In this document: piece after piece, positions 1-8,200 of the stretch | Numbering within the stretch: position 1 is the first letter of the stretch | How the letters are laid out: the number at the start of each line of letters is the position of its first letter | The notes under the pieces: model-generated | What the model saw: only the letters and a program-made list of their open reading frames with translations | The model's database searches: none | Told to the model about the DNA's origin: nothing | Translations under genes and position numbers: made by a program | Origin: Mageeibacillus sp. UBA1193 | GTDB lineage: Bacteria > Bacillota > Clostridia > Saccharofermentanales > Saccharofermentanaceae | NCBI GenBank assembly: GCA_002310155.1 | Contig: DBYF01000074.1 | Coordinates: forward strand, 12,302-30,218 | Direction: 5' to 3' | Length of the DNA: 17,917 nt

Positions 1-8
1 AACAGTAA

Positions 9-2525
9 TCAGATATACGGTACAGCAAAGGTATTGTAATGCATGACAACTTTTCCACTGAGATCAGTAACCGTGACTGCATCACAGACAAAGGAACTAT
101 CTGCAGCCTGCATAGTATGGAAAACGACTTTTCCGGCATAGATACTCTCAACACTGATAAATCCTCTTCCCTGATCCGCCTTTTTCTCAAGGACCGGATC
201 TCCCGTCTTTGCATCAAGTATATGTATTTCGGAAGGATAACTTCCCTCTCCGAAATTGTTGATAAGATAGAACTTACCGTCAGCGTAATCCTTGGTTGCC
301 GCGATATACCCCTCACCCTCGGCAATCAGACTGAAATCCGAACATTTTAGCAATTTCCACCCGGTATTCTCGTCTGTTCCGCTTGTAAGAAGGATATTCT
401 CGCCGACGACCTCGGCGTAATATTGCTGACTAAATTCAGCACTTGCTCCGCTTTCCAGATTGTACAGATTCGTTTTAAAGTACGAAGTATATAGAATCAA
501 AGGCTCCGTCTCAGGTTTAAGCTCCACATTACCGTCTCCCATCGGATAACTCGGGGTATAGAGAGTCTCCGGCCAGTCAAGTGCTTCCGTCTTAAGAAGG
601 TTGCCGGCAAAATCATAAAGTTCGACCGACTTCGAGTATATGACGATCAGCGTTTCATTCATGCACCGGATATCACTTACAGAGTGACCTTTATTCTCGA
701 TCGATGTGATGACTTTTCCATCTTTGTCGACTAGATCGAAGTAGTCGTAGTGATCCGTATCTTTGGTAGTATTATCATCCTTCGATTCTGTACGTGCAAG
801 AATCGTATACTGATCGATATACAGGTCGATGGCTGAAAGATAACAATCATCGGACAGTGCTTTTCCATCGAAAGAATAGATCTTTTTCGTTTCTTTTCCT
901 GATGCGTTCACTTCATGCCCGAGAATGAAATTCCCATAGATCGACCAGTCGTCGTATCTGCTTTTTATAGAAGGCAATATATCTTTACCGGTCGTACCGT
1001 CATAGATCCAGGAGTAATCATCAAAGTAGTCGAAACATTCCACATACCGGTCATTGACGATTCCCTCAAAACAATACATTTTTCTCACATCACCCATCTT
1101 GAGAAGCTTGCCGGATCCGACTTTGCCTGTGGATGGATCATACTTGTATAATGTGATGCCGTTTTTCTCGATGGTGTAGAACCCACCCCCGGATATGGTC
1201 CTGCCGTCATAGACCAGGCCGGTATAGTAGGACCCGTCTTTTGAGATCAATCCGATCCGCGTGTCCGGGAGATCACCCTCGGAATTTATTACATACTGTA
1301 CGACACAGAGGCTTCCATCCTCCAGATAAAAAACATCGTCAAATACAGGATCACATATGATCCTGCCGCTTTGATCCATAAGTCCATAGAGTTTCTGTCC
1401 CTCGCACCAATGCAATTCGTTATCCACTCCCAGGAACGGGATCACAGCACCGTAATCAGAGGAAGGAGCAAATTCAGTGATCTTCTCTTCTTTCAGGCGT
1501 GTGAATACTTCGTCCTCTTTCTTTACCTCTTGAAAAGCACTCCAGTTCACGCTGACCGGCAAATCTGTTTTTCCGGACGGAGCCGTATCCGGTACGACAT
1601 AACCTGCCATCTCGGCAAGCTTTCTTCCATCACTGCCGGTAAGCCACTGATAGAGGGTCCAAGCAAGATCCGAGGATGGCAGGAACTTGGCGATCGCGAC
1701 ATCCAGAGGGATACGGAACGGATACTCGCCGGACCGGATCATCTCTTTCGAAGGCTCGACATCATCGATCTTAAGGATCTTCACTTCTTTCTCCATGTGA
1801 GATCCGATCAGACTCGAATACTGCAAATACCCGATCGCGTTTTCAGAATTGTCGTATGAGCATCGTGCTGTACAGACCGCATAATCATCGCCGGGTACAA
1901 TAATATATGGAGAATCGACCTTCGATTCGCCGCCGGGCAACATGGAATCAAAGATCTTTCTTGCCGTATCATCACGACCCTCTTCAAATGCAACGATCTT
2001 CTGGTCGTTACCGCCCAGTTCTTTCCAATTAGTGATCTCCCCCAAGTAGATCTTCTGGAGGTCTTTTTGTGAGATCGAACTTACGGGATTATCCTTATTG
2101 ACAATGAACACCAGAGCATCATACGCGACCGTTTCTTTTTCAACATCAGCATCCAGAGCGGTTGCCGGAAGCAGCGCTATTCCCGACTGATCCGGAGTAT
2201 ATCGGATATCATAATGTCTCTGCGCAAGCAGTTCTTGAGCTTCCTGTCGGGAAACACCCAGCAGCACGGAAAATGCGGATTCAGCCATGGGATTTGTCGA
2301 ATAACAGAACTGGATCCCGGGAATATTCGTCTGATCAAATGCAAATTCTTCGGGTTCTGTGACCGTTTCCGAAGCAGACGGTTCTGTTTCCGATTCGGAA
2401 ACAGCGGCTTCCGATGAAGTCGTCGTCTCCTCAGAACTGCTCTCAGTCTTCTCCTTCTTCTTGCAACCCGCAAAAGAAAGGACCATCGATGAAATCAACA
2501 TAACTGCTATGATTCTTCTTTTCAT
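9..2525 (-). CDS. Lipoprotein: PstS-like solute-binding domain fused to WG-repeat/propeller-like region (paralog 1)
   Basis: This 838-aa protein is predicted to be an exported lipoprotein on the outer face of the membrane. Residues 1-20 form a signal peptide ending in the lipobox LSFAGC (Cys21), followed by Lys residues and a Ser/Thr/Glu-rich linker to about residue 60. Residues about 65-315 resemble PstS-type phosphate-binding proteins (PBP_like families): NPVSSISQKDLQKIYLGEI with NWKELGG, SENAIGY, and a YPFRIPL segment with a C-terminal GYVVP. Residues about 355-450 hold WG-type repeats (YGLMDQSGRIICDPVFDD, then IGLISKDG). The rest is beta-rich with blade-like TGK/TGD turns. The usual DGST ligand loop is replaced by FCYSTNP, so phosphate binding is doubtful. 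The SD GGAGGG sits just before the ATG, and the stop is 8 nt from the window edge. It lies 80 nt downstream of a paralog and probably shares its transcript. The ligand is unknown. Confidence 0.85.
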   Translation of the reverse strand: MKRRIIAVMLISSMVLSFAGCKKKEKTESSSEETTTSSEAAVSESETEPSASETVTEPEEFAFDQTNIPGIQFCYSTNPMAESAFSVLLGVSRQEAQELLAQRHYDIRYTPDQSGIALLPATALDADVEKETVAYDALVFIVNKDNPVSSISQKDLQKIYLGEITNWKELGGNDQKIVAFEEGRDDTARKIFDSMLPGGESKVDSPYIIVPGDDYAVCTARCSYDNSENAIGYLQYSSLIGSHMEKEVKILKIDDVEPSKEMIRSGEYPFRIPLDVAIAKFLPSSDLAWTLYQWLTGSDGRKLAEMAGYVVPDTAPSGKTDLPVSVNWSAFQEVKKEDEVFTRLKEEKITEFAPSSDYGAVIPFLGVDNELHWCEGQKLYGLMDQSGRIICDPVFDDVFYLEDGSLCVVQYVINSEGDLPDTRIGLISKDGSYYTGLVYDGRTISGGGFYTIEKNGITLYKYDPSTGKVGSGKLLKMGDVRKMYCFEGIVNDRYVECFDYFDDYSWIYDGTTGKDILPSIKSRYDDWSIYGNFILGHEVNASGKETKKIYSFDGKALSDDCYLSAIDLYIDQYTILARTESKDDNTTKDTDHYDYFDLVDKDGKVITSIENKGHSVSDIRCMNETLIVIYSKSVELYDFAGNLLKTEALDWPETLYTPSYPMGDGNVELKPETEPLILYTSYFKTNLYNLESGASAEFSQQYYAEVVGENILLTSGTDENTGWKLLKCSDFSLIAEGEGYIAATKDYADGKFYLINNFGEGSYPSEIHILDAKTGDPVLEKKADQGRGFISVESIYAGKVVFHTMQAADSSFVCDAVTVTDLSGKVVMHYNTFAVPYI

Positions 2526-2605
2526 GGCACCCTCCGAAAAGATAATAATTGTATTAGCTATTAGACTATTTATCTCTGATTTTTTATCACACCATAAGGG
2601 AAAAA

Positions 2606-5155
2606 TTAATCTCCCGGAAGATAAACCGTGTTGATCAGGAAAAGCACTTTCCCTTCTTTATCGACCATGGTCGTACTGCTGCATGCCACTTCGTACGATG
2701 CATATCGATGCAGCGTGCTGTACACAAGTTTTCCATCGTAGATATAAGCGACGTAAAGATAATGGTTTCTCGGATTCGGAAGATCCTCCCACACGGTCTT
2801 ACCAGTCGCTACTTCAATGACCGTCAGTTTTTCAGACCAGTAGGCATCACTGACCGCCATATAGTACTTGTGATCCTTCCAGTCCTCATACACTTCGTAT
2901 TGACCGTCGCCTTCCGCGATTATGTGATAATCCGACGCATCCAGGATCTTCCAGGTCTGGTCAGCATCACTTGTGAAGTTAATGTCATTGAGGATCAGAT
3001 ACCCGGGGACCGCAACAATATGGTATTCTCCGTCCAGCACCACATCTTTTCCGGTCATCATATTGAGGATCTTCGTCTTACCGGAATTAATGCAGTACTG
3101 AAGTATCTCATCAGCAGTATTGGTAGAGAAACGGTAGCTGTAGTTATCACCACAGAAGTCGACCGATGTATAATTCTGCACAGCACTTACCGTGTATGAC
3201 TTAATGAGATTGAACTGATCGTCATACATCTTAAGAGAATCGGACGTCTTTGCAATAAAGTAATTCCCCTGCCGGTTTATTTCATCGACCTTATCTTTCG
3301 CATAAGACAGTGATGCTTTGAGATTACCATCCGCATCTCTGATATCCCAGACTTTATCGGTAAAATTCGAGAACAGGATCGTGTTTTCATCGTACTGATT
3401 TGCGAATTCATATGTCTTACCCAGGTCGAGTTCTTTTCCCGTGACATCAAAGAAAAGCATACCGGCTTCGTTCTCTGAGTAAGCATGAAGGATGTTCCCG
3501 TAGATTTCAATGACAGTGGTTCCTGTAGGGAAGAAAACCTGTTTTCCGGTCTGACCGTCATAGACATATCCATGGGCTTCATATTCATCCACATAGACTA
3601 CATAGCGGTCGTTTATGATCCCGCGCAGGTAGACATCTGAATCTTTCACCTCGTGGGAGCGGTCAAACACATAGTGTTTGGGAGTTCCGAGCGTATCCGA
3701 AGATTCGTCGTAAGGATACACCTTGATTCCGTCAGAGACAGGCTCGACCAGTGACAATCCTCCATCCTGCCGATAGAAGTATTCCGTAAACTTCAATCCG
3801 GTATACTTCGATCCGTCCTGACTGATCACACCGATCTTGACATCCGGCGTATTCGGATCATCATCCACGTTATACTGCTTCACGATAAAGGCTCCGGATT
3901 CAGTATTGTAAAGAGCATCGTATACCGGATCGCAGATGACTCTTCCGCTGATATCGAAGAAACCTTGTTTCGTGCTCCAGGACCCATAACCTTCTTTGAG
4001 TGAACCTGTATATGGGAAGATCCTGCCGTAATCCGACGCCGGAATAAAGTCCGGGATTTCTTCGTCTTTGAGACGGGTAAATACCGGATCCGCCGCTTCT
4101 GCCGGCTGATATGCCGTCCAGTCCACAACAACATCAACCGTGTTCTTAGGAGCGTTTCCAGAGGCTGCCGGAACATAGCCTTCCATCTCGGCAAGTTTCT
4201 GTCCTTCTTCCCCTAAGATCCAGTTGAAAAGGATCCTCGCCGGTGCATCGGCGGGAGTGCTTTTCGGGATGACTGCATAGTACGATGTGCGGAAAGGATA
4301 GTCGCCTTTTGCGATCGATGAATTCTCCGGCATCACGCCATCGACTTTCAGGATCTTCAGGCCGTCCGCCATCTTCATATTCTTCGCATAATAGTATGGT
4401 GTATATCCGATCGCGCCGGATGAATTATCATAGGACTTTACGACCTGGATCAGACCGCCCATATCGCCCGGCATGAGTTCCTCAGGCGCATTCATCATCT
4501 CAAGATCGCCCATGACAAGTTTCTCCATCATGACCTGGGATCCCGCTTCCTTATTTCTCTGGACTGCGACGATCTCCTTATCTTCTCCGCCGACCTCTTT
4601 CCAGTTCTTGATCTCACCGGTATAGATCTTCTGGATCTGCTCGACAGTCAGGGACTCCACGGGATTATTCACGTTCACGACAAAGACCAGCGCCTCCGCG
4701 GAGAAAGGTTCCATCTCATACTCGAATTTTTCTTCTTTCATCGTCTCGATGACAGAGTCTGCAGGCTGTGCGCAGATCAGCATATCTGCTTCCCCGTCCA
4801 TCAGATACCGGAAGGACTGTGTCGTCTTATGGAAAGTAAGCATATCATCGGCATCCGATCTCGGGATACCGAGCATGACCGATGTGATCGACGTCGCCAT
4901 CGGCTTCGTGGAAGTCGATCCGTCGATCACCGGATAGTTATCTTTGGTGAACTGAAATCCGGTCGGTGCAGGCGTCGGTGTCGGCGTTGCCGAAGGCTCC
5001 GTATCGGTCGGTTTTTGTGTTTCGCTTGTTGTTTGAGAACTCTCTGTATCCGTCGAAGTATCGTCTGACGTTTTCTTCTTACATCCTGTCGCGAAAAAGG
5101 ATAAAGCAGTAGACACCGCGATCGCCGCGGCCAGCGTTTTGTGCCATTTTTTCAT
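2606..5155 (-). CDS. Lipoprotein: PstS-like solute-binding domain fused to WG-repeat/propeller-like region (paralog 2)
   Basis: This 849-aa protein is a paralog of the next gene downstream. I start it at the ATG giving MKKWHKTLAA, because that creates a clean signal peptide with lipobox FFATGC (Cys25). An in-frame ATG 54 nt upstream would put charged residues before it. A Ser/Thr/Asp linker and a Pro-Thr stretch (TPTPTPAP) run to about residue 66. Residues about 70-330 are PstS-like: IDGSTSTKPM near 77-86 resembles the family's oxyanion-binding loop, followed by NPVESLTVEQIQKIYTGEI, NWKEVGG, SSGAIGY and YPFRTSYYAVIP with GYVPA. A WG-like repeat follows (QGFFDISGRVICDPVYD), then a long beta-rich region with TGKQV and TGKTVWED turns that suggest propeller blades. 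No ABC permease or ATPase is adjacent, so a sensory, scavenging or cell-surface role is as likely as transport. The purine-rich AAGGAAAG lies rather far (about 14-16 nt) from the ATG. Confidence 0.85.
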   Translation of the reverse strand: MKKWHKTLAAAIAVSTALSFFATGCKKKTSDDTSTDTESSQTTSETQKPTDTEPSATPTPTPAPTGFQFTKDNYPVIDGSTSTKPMATSITSVMLGIPRSDADDMLTFHKTTQSFRYLMDGEADMLICAQPADSVIETMKEEKFEYEMEPFSAEALVFVVNVNNPVESLTVEQIQKIYTGEIKNWKEVGGEDKEIVAVQRNKEAGSQVMMEKLVMGDLEMMNAPEELMPGDMGGLIQVVKSYDNSSGAIGYTPYYYAKNMKMADGLKILKVDGVMPENSSIAKGDYPFRTSYYAVIPKSTPADAPARILFNWILGEEGQKLAEMEGYVPAASGNAPKNTVDVVVDWTAYQPAEAADPVFTRLKDEEIPDFIPASDYGRIFPYTGSLKEGYGSWSTKQGFFDISGRVICDPVYDALYNTESGAFIVKQYNVDDDPNTPDVKIGVISQDGSKYTGLKFTEYFYRQDGGLSLVEPVSDGIKVYPYDESSDTLGTPKHYVFDRSHEVKDSDVYLRGIINDRYVVYVDEYEAHGYVYDGQTGKQVFFPTGTTVIEIYGNILHAYSENEAGMLFFDVTGKELDLGKTYEFANQYDENTILFSNFTDKVWDIRDADGNLKASLSYAKDKVDEINRQGNYFIAKTSDSLKMYDDQFNLIKSYTVSAVQNYTSVDFCGDNYSYRFSTNTADEILQYCINSGKTKILNMMTGKDVVLDGEYHIVAVPGYLILNDINFTSDADQTWKILDASDYHIIAEGDGQYEVYEDWKDHKYYMAVSDAYWSEKLTVIEVATGKTVWEDLPNPRNHYLYVAYIYDGKLVYSTLHRYASYEVACSSTTMVDKEGKVLFLINTVYLPGD

Positions 5156-5199
5156 AATGCAAACCCAACTTTCCTTGTAAGTTTCCATCCCCCAATTTG

Positions 5200-5228
5200 A
5201 GAATATCAAAGAGAATCGGGCTTGTCAC
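5200..5228 (-). promoter_or_regulatory. Possible promoter of the lipoprotein pair
   Basis: On the minus strand GTGACA (-35) and TATTCT (-10) are separated by 17 nt, about 45 nt before the ATG at 5155. The -35 is one base from consensus but the -10 is weak. This is a suggestion only. Confidence 0.35.
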
Positions 5229-5262
5229 TAGATAAAGTCTATAAATTCAGGTGAAAAAGACA

Positions 5263-5343
5263 AAAAATAAAGAATCTAATCACAAGGAGGATTACCTAAG
5301 CGCATGTTGTAGACCAGCGACCGTGATTAGATTCTTTGTTTTT
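5263..5343 (-). terminator. Terminator of the metY-cysK-rrf2 operon, probably bidirectional, with a long loop
   Basis: Perfect 15-bp inverted arms at 5269-5283 and 5323-5337 extend to about 21 bp with one mismatch (A-rich on the left, T-rich on the right). The loop is 39 nt. On the minus strand the hairpin begins right after the rrf2 stop and is followed by TTTATTTTTTG, so it fits an intrinsic terminator. On the plus strand it is followed by TTTGTTTTTG, so it could also stop opposite transcription. The loop carries AAGGAGG on the plus strand. Confidence 0.75.
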
Positions 5344-5344
5344 G

Positions 5345-5755
5345 TTATTCAGTTTGTATCAGATCCGATAAACGTACCGAATCGAGATAATCATTTACGA
5401 TGTGATTTAAATGATCCCACATCAGGATCGATCTGTTTACATTATTGCGATCACACGCTTCGGTTTCACTATCTATCCCCGGAACCGGTGAAAGATCTCC
5501 GTCAGTCAGACGAAGGATCTCGCCCACCTTATATTCCTCCGGTTTCTGTGTCAGACGGTAACCTCCGCCCTTTCCGTGCACACCTTCCAGTACGTGTGCT
5601 TTTACCAGGACCGGAAGGATCCTTTCGAGATATTTCAGTGAGATCTCCTGCCGTTGGGCCACATCCTTCATGGCGATGTAAGGTGACTCCTCGCTATGTT
5701 CTGCGATATCGATCAGGACACGAAGCGCATATCGACCTCTCGTCGAAATCAACAT
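5345..5755 (-). CDS. Rrf2-family transcriptional regulator, CymR-like
   Basis: This 136-aa protein is a winged-helix regulator of the Rrf2 family. The N-terminus MLISTRGRYALRVLIDIAEH, the helix-turn-helix region AMKDVAQRQEISLKYLERIL and the wing GKGGGYRLTQKPEEYKVGEI are characteristic. It has a single cysteine (Cys101) and so lacks the three-Cys set that holds the Fe-S cluster in IscR and NsrR. That makes it resemble CymR, the cysteine-metabolism repressor of Bacillus and Staphylococcus, which works in complex with CysK. It is the third gene after metY and cysK, 52 nt after cysK, with GAGG as SD. The context supports control of sulfur metabolism and of its own operon. The Rrf2 assignment is firm; the CymR role and the operator are inferred. 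Confidence 0.92.
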   Translation of the reverse strand: MLISTRGRYALRVLIDIAEHSEESPYIAMKDVAQRQEISLKYLERILPVLVKAHVLEGVHGKGGGYRLTQKPEEYKVGEILRLTDGDLSPVPGIDSETEACDRNNVNRSILMWDHLNHIVNDYLDSVRLSDLIQTE

Positions 5756-5807
5756 ACTGATACCTCACTATCCGTGTGACCAGGGGCGCCTTATCAGGCG
5801 CTTACGA

Positions 5808-6740
5808 TCACTCTTCGTAAAGCGCGGTAGAAAGATATCTGTCTCCGGAATCCGGGAGAAGAACAACGATGTTCTTGCCGGCATTTTCAGGACGCTTAGC
5901 AAGCTCGAGTGCCGCGAATGCCGCCGCACCGGAAGAGATACCCACGAGTACACCTTCCTGCTTACCGATCTTTCTTCCGATATCAAACGCATCCTCGTTA
6001 CTTACCGGGAATACCTCATCGTAGATACTTGTATCGAGTGTTTCCGGAACAAAACCTGCACCGATACCCTGGATCTTATGCGAACCGGAATGGCCTTCAG
6101 AGAGTACCGGAGAATCCTTCGGCTCCACAGCAACGACCTTCACGGACGGGTTCTTCTCCTTGAGGAAAGCACCTGTACCTGTAATCGTTCCGCCTGTACC
6201 AACACCTGCAACGAAGATGTCGACCTTGCCGTCGAGATCTTCCCAGATCTCAGGACCTGTTGTTGCCTTGTGTACTGCCGGGTTCGCCGGGTTGGTGAAC
6301 TGGGACGGGATCAGGCTGTCTTCGATCTGCTGATGAAGTTCTTCTGCTTTTGCGATCGCGCCCTTCATGCCCTTAGCGCCTTCGCTGAGCACCAGCTCAG
6401 CGCCGTACGCCTTCATGAGTTTTCTGCGCTCAACGGACATGGTGTCCGGCATTACGATGATGGACTTATATCCGCGGGCGGTAGCGACTGCAGCGAGTCC
6501 GATACCGGTATTACCGGATGTCGGTTCAATGATCGTTGTGGTCGGCTTCAGGATACCCTTTGCCTCCGCGTCATCCAGCATCGCCTTTGCGATACGATCC
6601 TTTACGGATCCGCCCGGGTTGAAGTATTCGAGTTTTGCGTAAACCTTAGCGACCGCGCCGGTGGACTTTTCCAGATGTGTCAGTTCCAGGATAGGTGTCT
6701 TTCCGATCAGCTGATCTGCAGATGTGTAAATGTTTGCCAT
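5808..6740 (-). CDS. cysK: Cysteine synthase (O-acetylserine sulfhydrylase)
   Basis: This 310-aa PLP enzyme makes L-cysteine from O-acetylserine and sulfide in the cytoplasm. The PLP lysine is Lys47 in NPGGSVKDRIA. The substrate loop TSGNTGIGLA lies around residue 74, and the glycine-rich phosphate-binding loop reads GTGGTITGTG. The C-terminus PDSGDRYLSTALYEE is typical, and the length is normal for the family. It lies 61 nt after metY and 52 nt before the Rrf2 regulator gene in one apparent operon. Its leader carries a short CCGCG/CGCGG hairpin and a GGTAGGTT word that also occurs at the operon promoter. In Bacillus, CysK is also the co-repressor partner of CymR, which may explain the gene order; here that is inference. 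Confidence 0.95.
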   Translation of the reverse strand: MANIYTSADQLIGKTPILELTHLEKSTGAVAKVYAKLEYFNPGGSVKDRIAKAMLDDAEAKGILKPTTTIIEPTSGNTGIGLAAVATARGYKSIIVMPDTMSVERRKLMKAYGAELVLSEGAKGMKGAIAKAEELHQQIEDSLIPSQFTNPANPAVHKATTGPEIWEDLDGKVDIFVAGVGTGGTITGTGAFLKEKNPSVKVVAVEPKDSPVLSEGHSGSHKIQGIGAGFVPETLDTSIYDEVFPVSNEDAFDIGRKIGKQEGVLVGISSGAAAFAALELAKRPENAGKNIVVLLPDSGDRYLSTALYEE

Positions 6741-6759
6741 ATTATGTACCTTCTTTCAT

Positions 6760-6784
6760 TTATCCGCGAGACGCGGGTAGGTTT
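6760..6784 (-). promoter_or_regulatory. metY-cysK intergenic hairpin and GGTAGGTT half-site
   Basis: In the 61-nt gap the minus strand carries a 5-bp GC stem (CCGCG-TCT-CGCGG). On the plus strand GGTAGGTT (6776-6783) repeats the half-site found three times at the metY promoter. There is no U-tract, so this is not an intrinsic terminator. It may be a secondary regulator site or an RNA processing/stability element. Confidence 0.4.
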
Positions 6785-6801
6785 TCACTTTTCGTCTGTT
6801 A

Positions 6802-8085
6802 TTATTTTACCTTTTCAAAAGCACTTTCAAGGTCAGCCAGGATGTCATCGATATGCTCGGTACCGATAGACAGGCGGATCGTGTTCGGCTTGATGCCTGC
6901 ATCGAGAAGTTCTTCCTCGGAGAGCTGGGAGTGTGTCGTGGAAGCCGGATGGATAACAAGGGACTTCACGTCGGCAACGTTTGCCAGAAGGGAGAACAGT
7001 TCAAGGCTCTCTGTGAACTTCTTTGCTTTTTCGGCATCGCCCTTCAGTTCAAAGGTGAAGATCGAACCTGCGCCGTTCGGGAAGTAACGGTCGTAGAGTG
7101 CTTTCTGCGAAGGAGAAGAAACCGACGGGTGGTTTACGTTCTCGACATCTGCGTGATTCTTCAGGAATTCAACGACCTTGAGAGCATTTGAAACGTGACG
7201 CTCTACGCGGAGGGACAGAGTCTCGAGGCCCTGCAGGAGCAGGAAGGAGTTGAACGGAGAGATCGCTGCGCCCTGGTCGCGAAGAAGAGTCGTTCTGATC
7301 TTAATGATGTAAGCCAGATTACCGACTGCCTGTGTGAATACGACACCGTGATAAGACGGGTTCGGCTTGGAAAGTCCCGGGAACTTGTCGTTCTGAGCCC
7401 AGTCGAACTTACCGGAATCAACGATGACACCACCCATTACTGTACCATGACCGCCGATAAACTTTGTCGCGGAGTGAACGACGACGTCTGCACCGTGCTC
7501 GATCGGACGGAGATTATAAGGAGTAGCAAATGTGTTATCTACGATAAGCGGAATACCGTTTTCGTGCGCGATCTTGGAAACTGCTTCGAGATCGAGAACA
7601 TCGGAATTCGGGTTACCGAGTGTCTCAGCGAAGAACAGCTTCGTGTTCGGCTTAAGTGCTTTCCTGAAGTTCTCCGGATCTTCCGGATCAATGAATGTTG
7701 TCTCGATGCCCTGCTCCTTGAGAGTATGCTCAAGAAGATTATAGGAACCACCGTAGATATTCTTCGAAGCAACGACATGATCACCTGCGGTTGCGATGTT
7801 CTGGATGGAGTATGTGATCGCGGCCGCGCCGGAAGCAACAGCCAGAGCTGCGACACCACCCTCGAGGGCAGCAATTCTCTGCTCGAATACGTCAGAGGTC
7901 GGGTTCATGAGACGTGTGTAAATGTTACCGCCTTCGGTAAGGCCGAAGCGTCCTGCTGCTGTTGCAGCATCCTTAAATACATAAGATGTGGTTGCGTAGA
8001 TCGGTACCGCACGTGCGTCCGTACCCGGATCCGGCTGTTCCTGTCCTACATGGATCTGTAATGTTTCAAATTTATAGTTGCTCAT
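6802..8085 (-). CDS. metY: O-acetylhomoserine sulfhydrylase (O-acetylhomoserine aminocarboxypropyltransferase)
   Basis: This 427-aa protein belongs to the Cys/Met-metabolism PLP enzyme family. It likely converts O-acetylhomoserine and sulfide to homocysteine, feeding methionine synthesis. Visible marks are YATTSYVFKD, YTRLMNPTSDVFEQRIAALE, the loop ASGAAAITYSIQNI, ETLGNPNSDVLDL, VDNTFATPYNLRP and the PLP lysine Lys208 in VVHSATKFIGGHGT. The length of about 427 residues and the insertion near residue 240 fit MetY better than the shorter cystathionine gamma-synthase/lyase (about 380-400), but sequence alone cannot exclude a relative with different substrate preference. The SD AAAGGA is about 10 nt before the ATG. 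It is the first gene of metY-cysK-rrf2, behind a leader of about 230 nt that holds a Cys-rich short ORF. Its last codons (SAFEKVK) contain one copy of a repeated AGTGCTTTTGAAAA word. Confidence 0.9.
   Translation of the reverse strand: MSNYKFETLQIHVGQEQPDPGTDARAVPIYATTSYVFKDAATAAGRFGLTEGGNIYTRLMNPTSDVFEQRIAALEGGVAALAVASGAAAITYSIQNIATAGDHVVASKNIYGGSYNLLEHTLKEQGIETTFIDPEDPENFRKALKPNTKLFFAETLGNPNSDVLDLEAVSKIAHENGIPLIVDNTFATPYNLRPIEHGADVVVHSATKFIGGHGTVMGGVIVDSGKFDWAQNDKFPGLSKPNPSYHGVVFTQAVGNLAYIIKIRTTLLRDQGAAISPFNSFLLLQGLETLSLRVERHVSNALKVVEFLKNHADVENVNHPSVSSPSQKALYDRYFPNGAGSIFTFELKGDAEKAKKFTESLELFSLLANVADVKSLVIHPASTTHSQLSEEELLDAGIKPNTIRLSIGTEHIDDILADLESAFEKVK
6812..6825 (-). repeat. Dispersed word AGTGCTTTTGAAAA, copy in metY
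   Basis: An exact 14-nt word also found at 15098-15111 and 16497-16510, all in the same orientation. Here it encodes SAFEK near the MetY C-terminus. Confidence 0.6.
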
Positions 8086-8132
8086 AGTATTTATTTCCTT
8101 TCGAATTCATATGTGATGTTTTTTGATTTACT

Positions 8133-8184
8133 GACCGTCTTTATCCGGTCTGGTTTTCTTTAGGGTTTGCGTTCCTTTTCGGTC
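8133..8184 (-). promoter_or_regulatory. Candidate alternative hairpins in the metY leader
   Basis: On the minus strand CGGTC at 8133-8137 can pair with GACCG at 8146-8150 (8-nt loop) or with an identical GACCG at 8180-8184, so two mutually exclusive folds are possible. They lie between the Cys-rich short ORF and the metY SD, where an attenuator would be expected. No U-tract follows the proximal hairpin, so intrinsic termination is not evident. A translation-level or Rho-dependent mechanism would have to be assumed. Confidence 0.35.
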
Positions 8185-8200
8185 CGCCCTGGTTTTAAGA

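Noticed and set aside
5156..5209. 18-residue N-terminal extension of the upstream lipoprotein
   Set aside because: It would place charged residues before the signal peptide; the internal ATG gives a canonical lipoprotein signal.
5786..5801. GCGCC/GGCGC hairpin between cysK and rrf2 as a terminator
   Set aside because: No U-tract follows on the minus strand and the gap is only 52 nt; it is more likely an mRNA stability element, if anything.
6078..6869. Long plus-strand open frame opposite cysK
   Set aside because: It is an antisense shadow of a well-supported gene: no SD, no recognisable domain, and Cys/Arg-rich improbable composition.
7195..8061. 288-codon plus-strand open frame opposite metY
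   Set aside because: It mirrors the metY reading frame and has no family resemblance or start signal.
8157..8190. T-box-like AGGGCGGACCG in the metY leader
   Set aside because: It resembles the T-box antiterminator core but lacks one base, and I found no specifier loop or terminator around it. The Cys-rich leader ORF explains the leader better.
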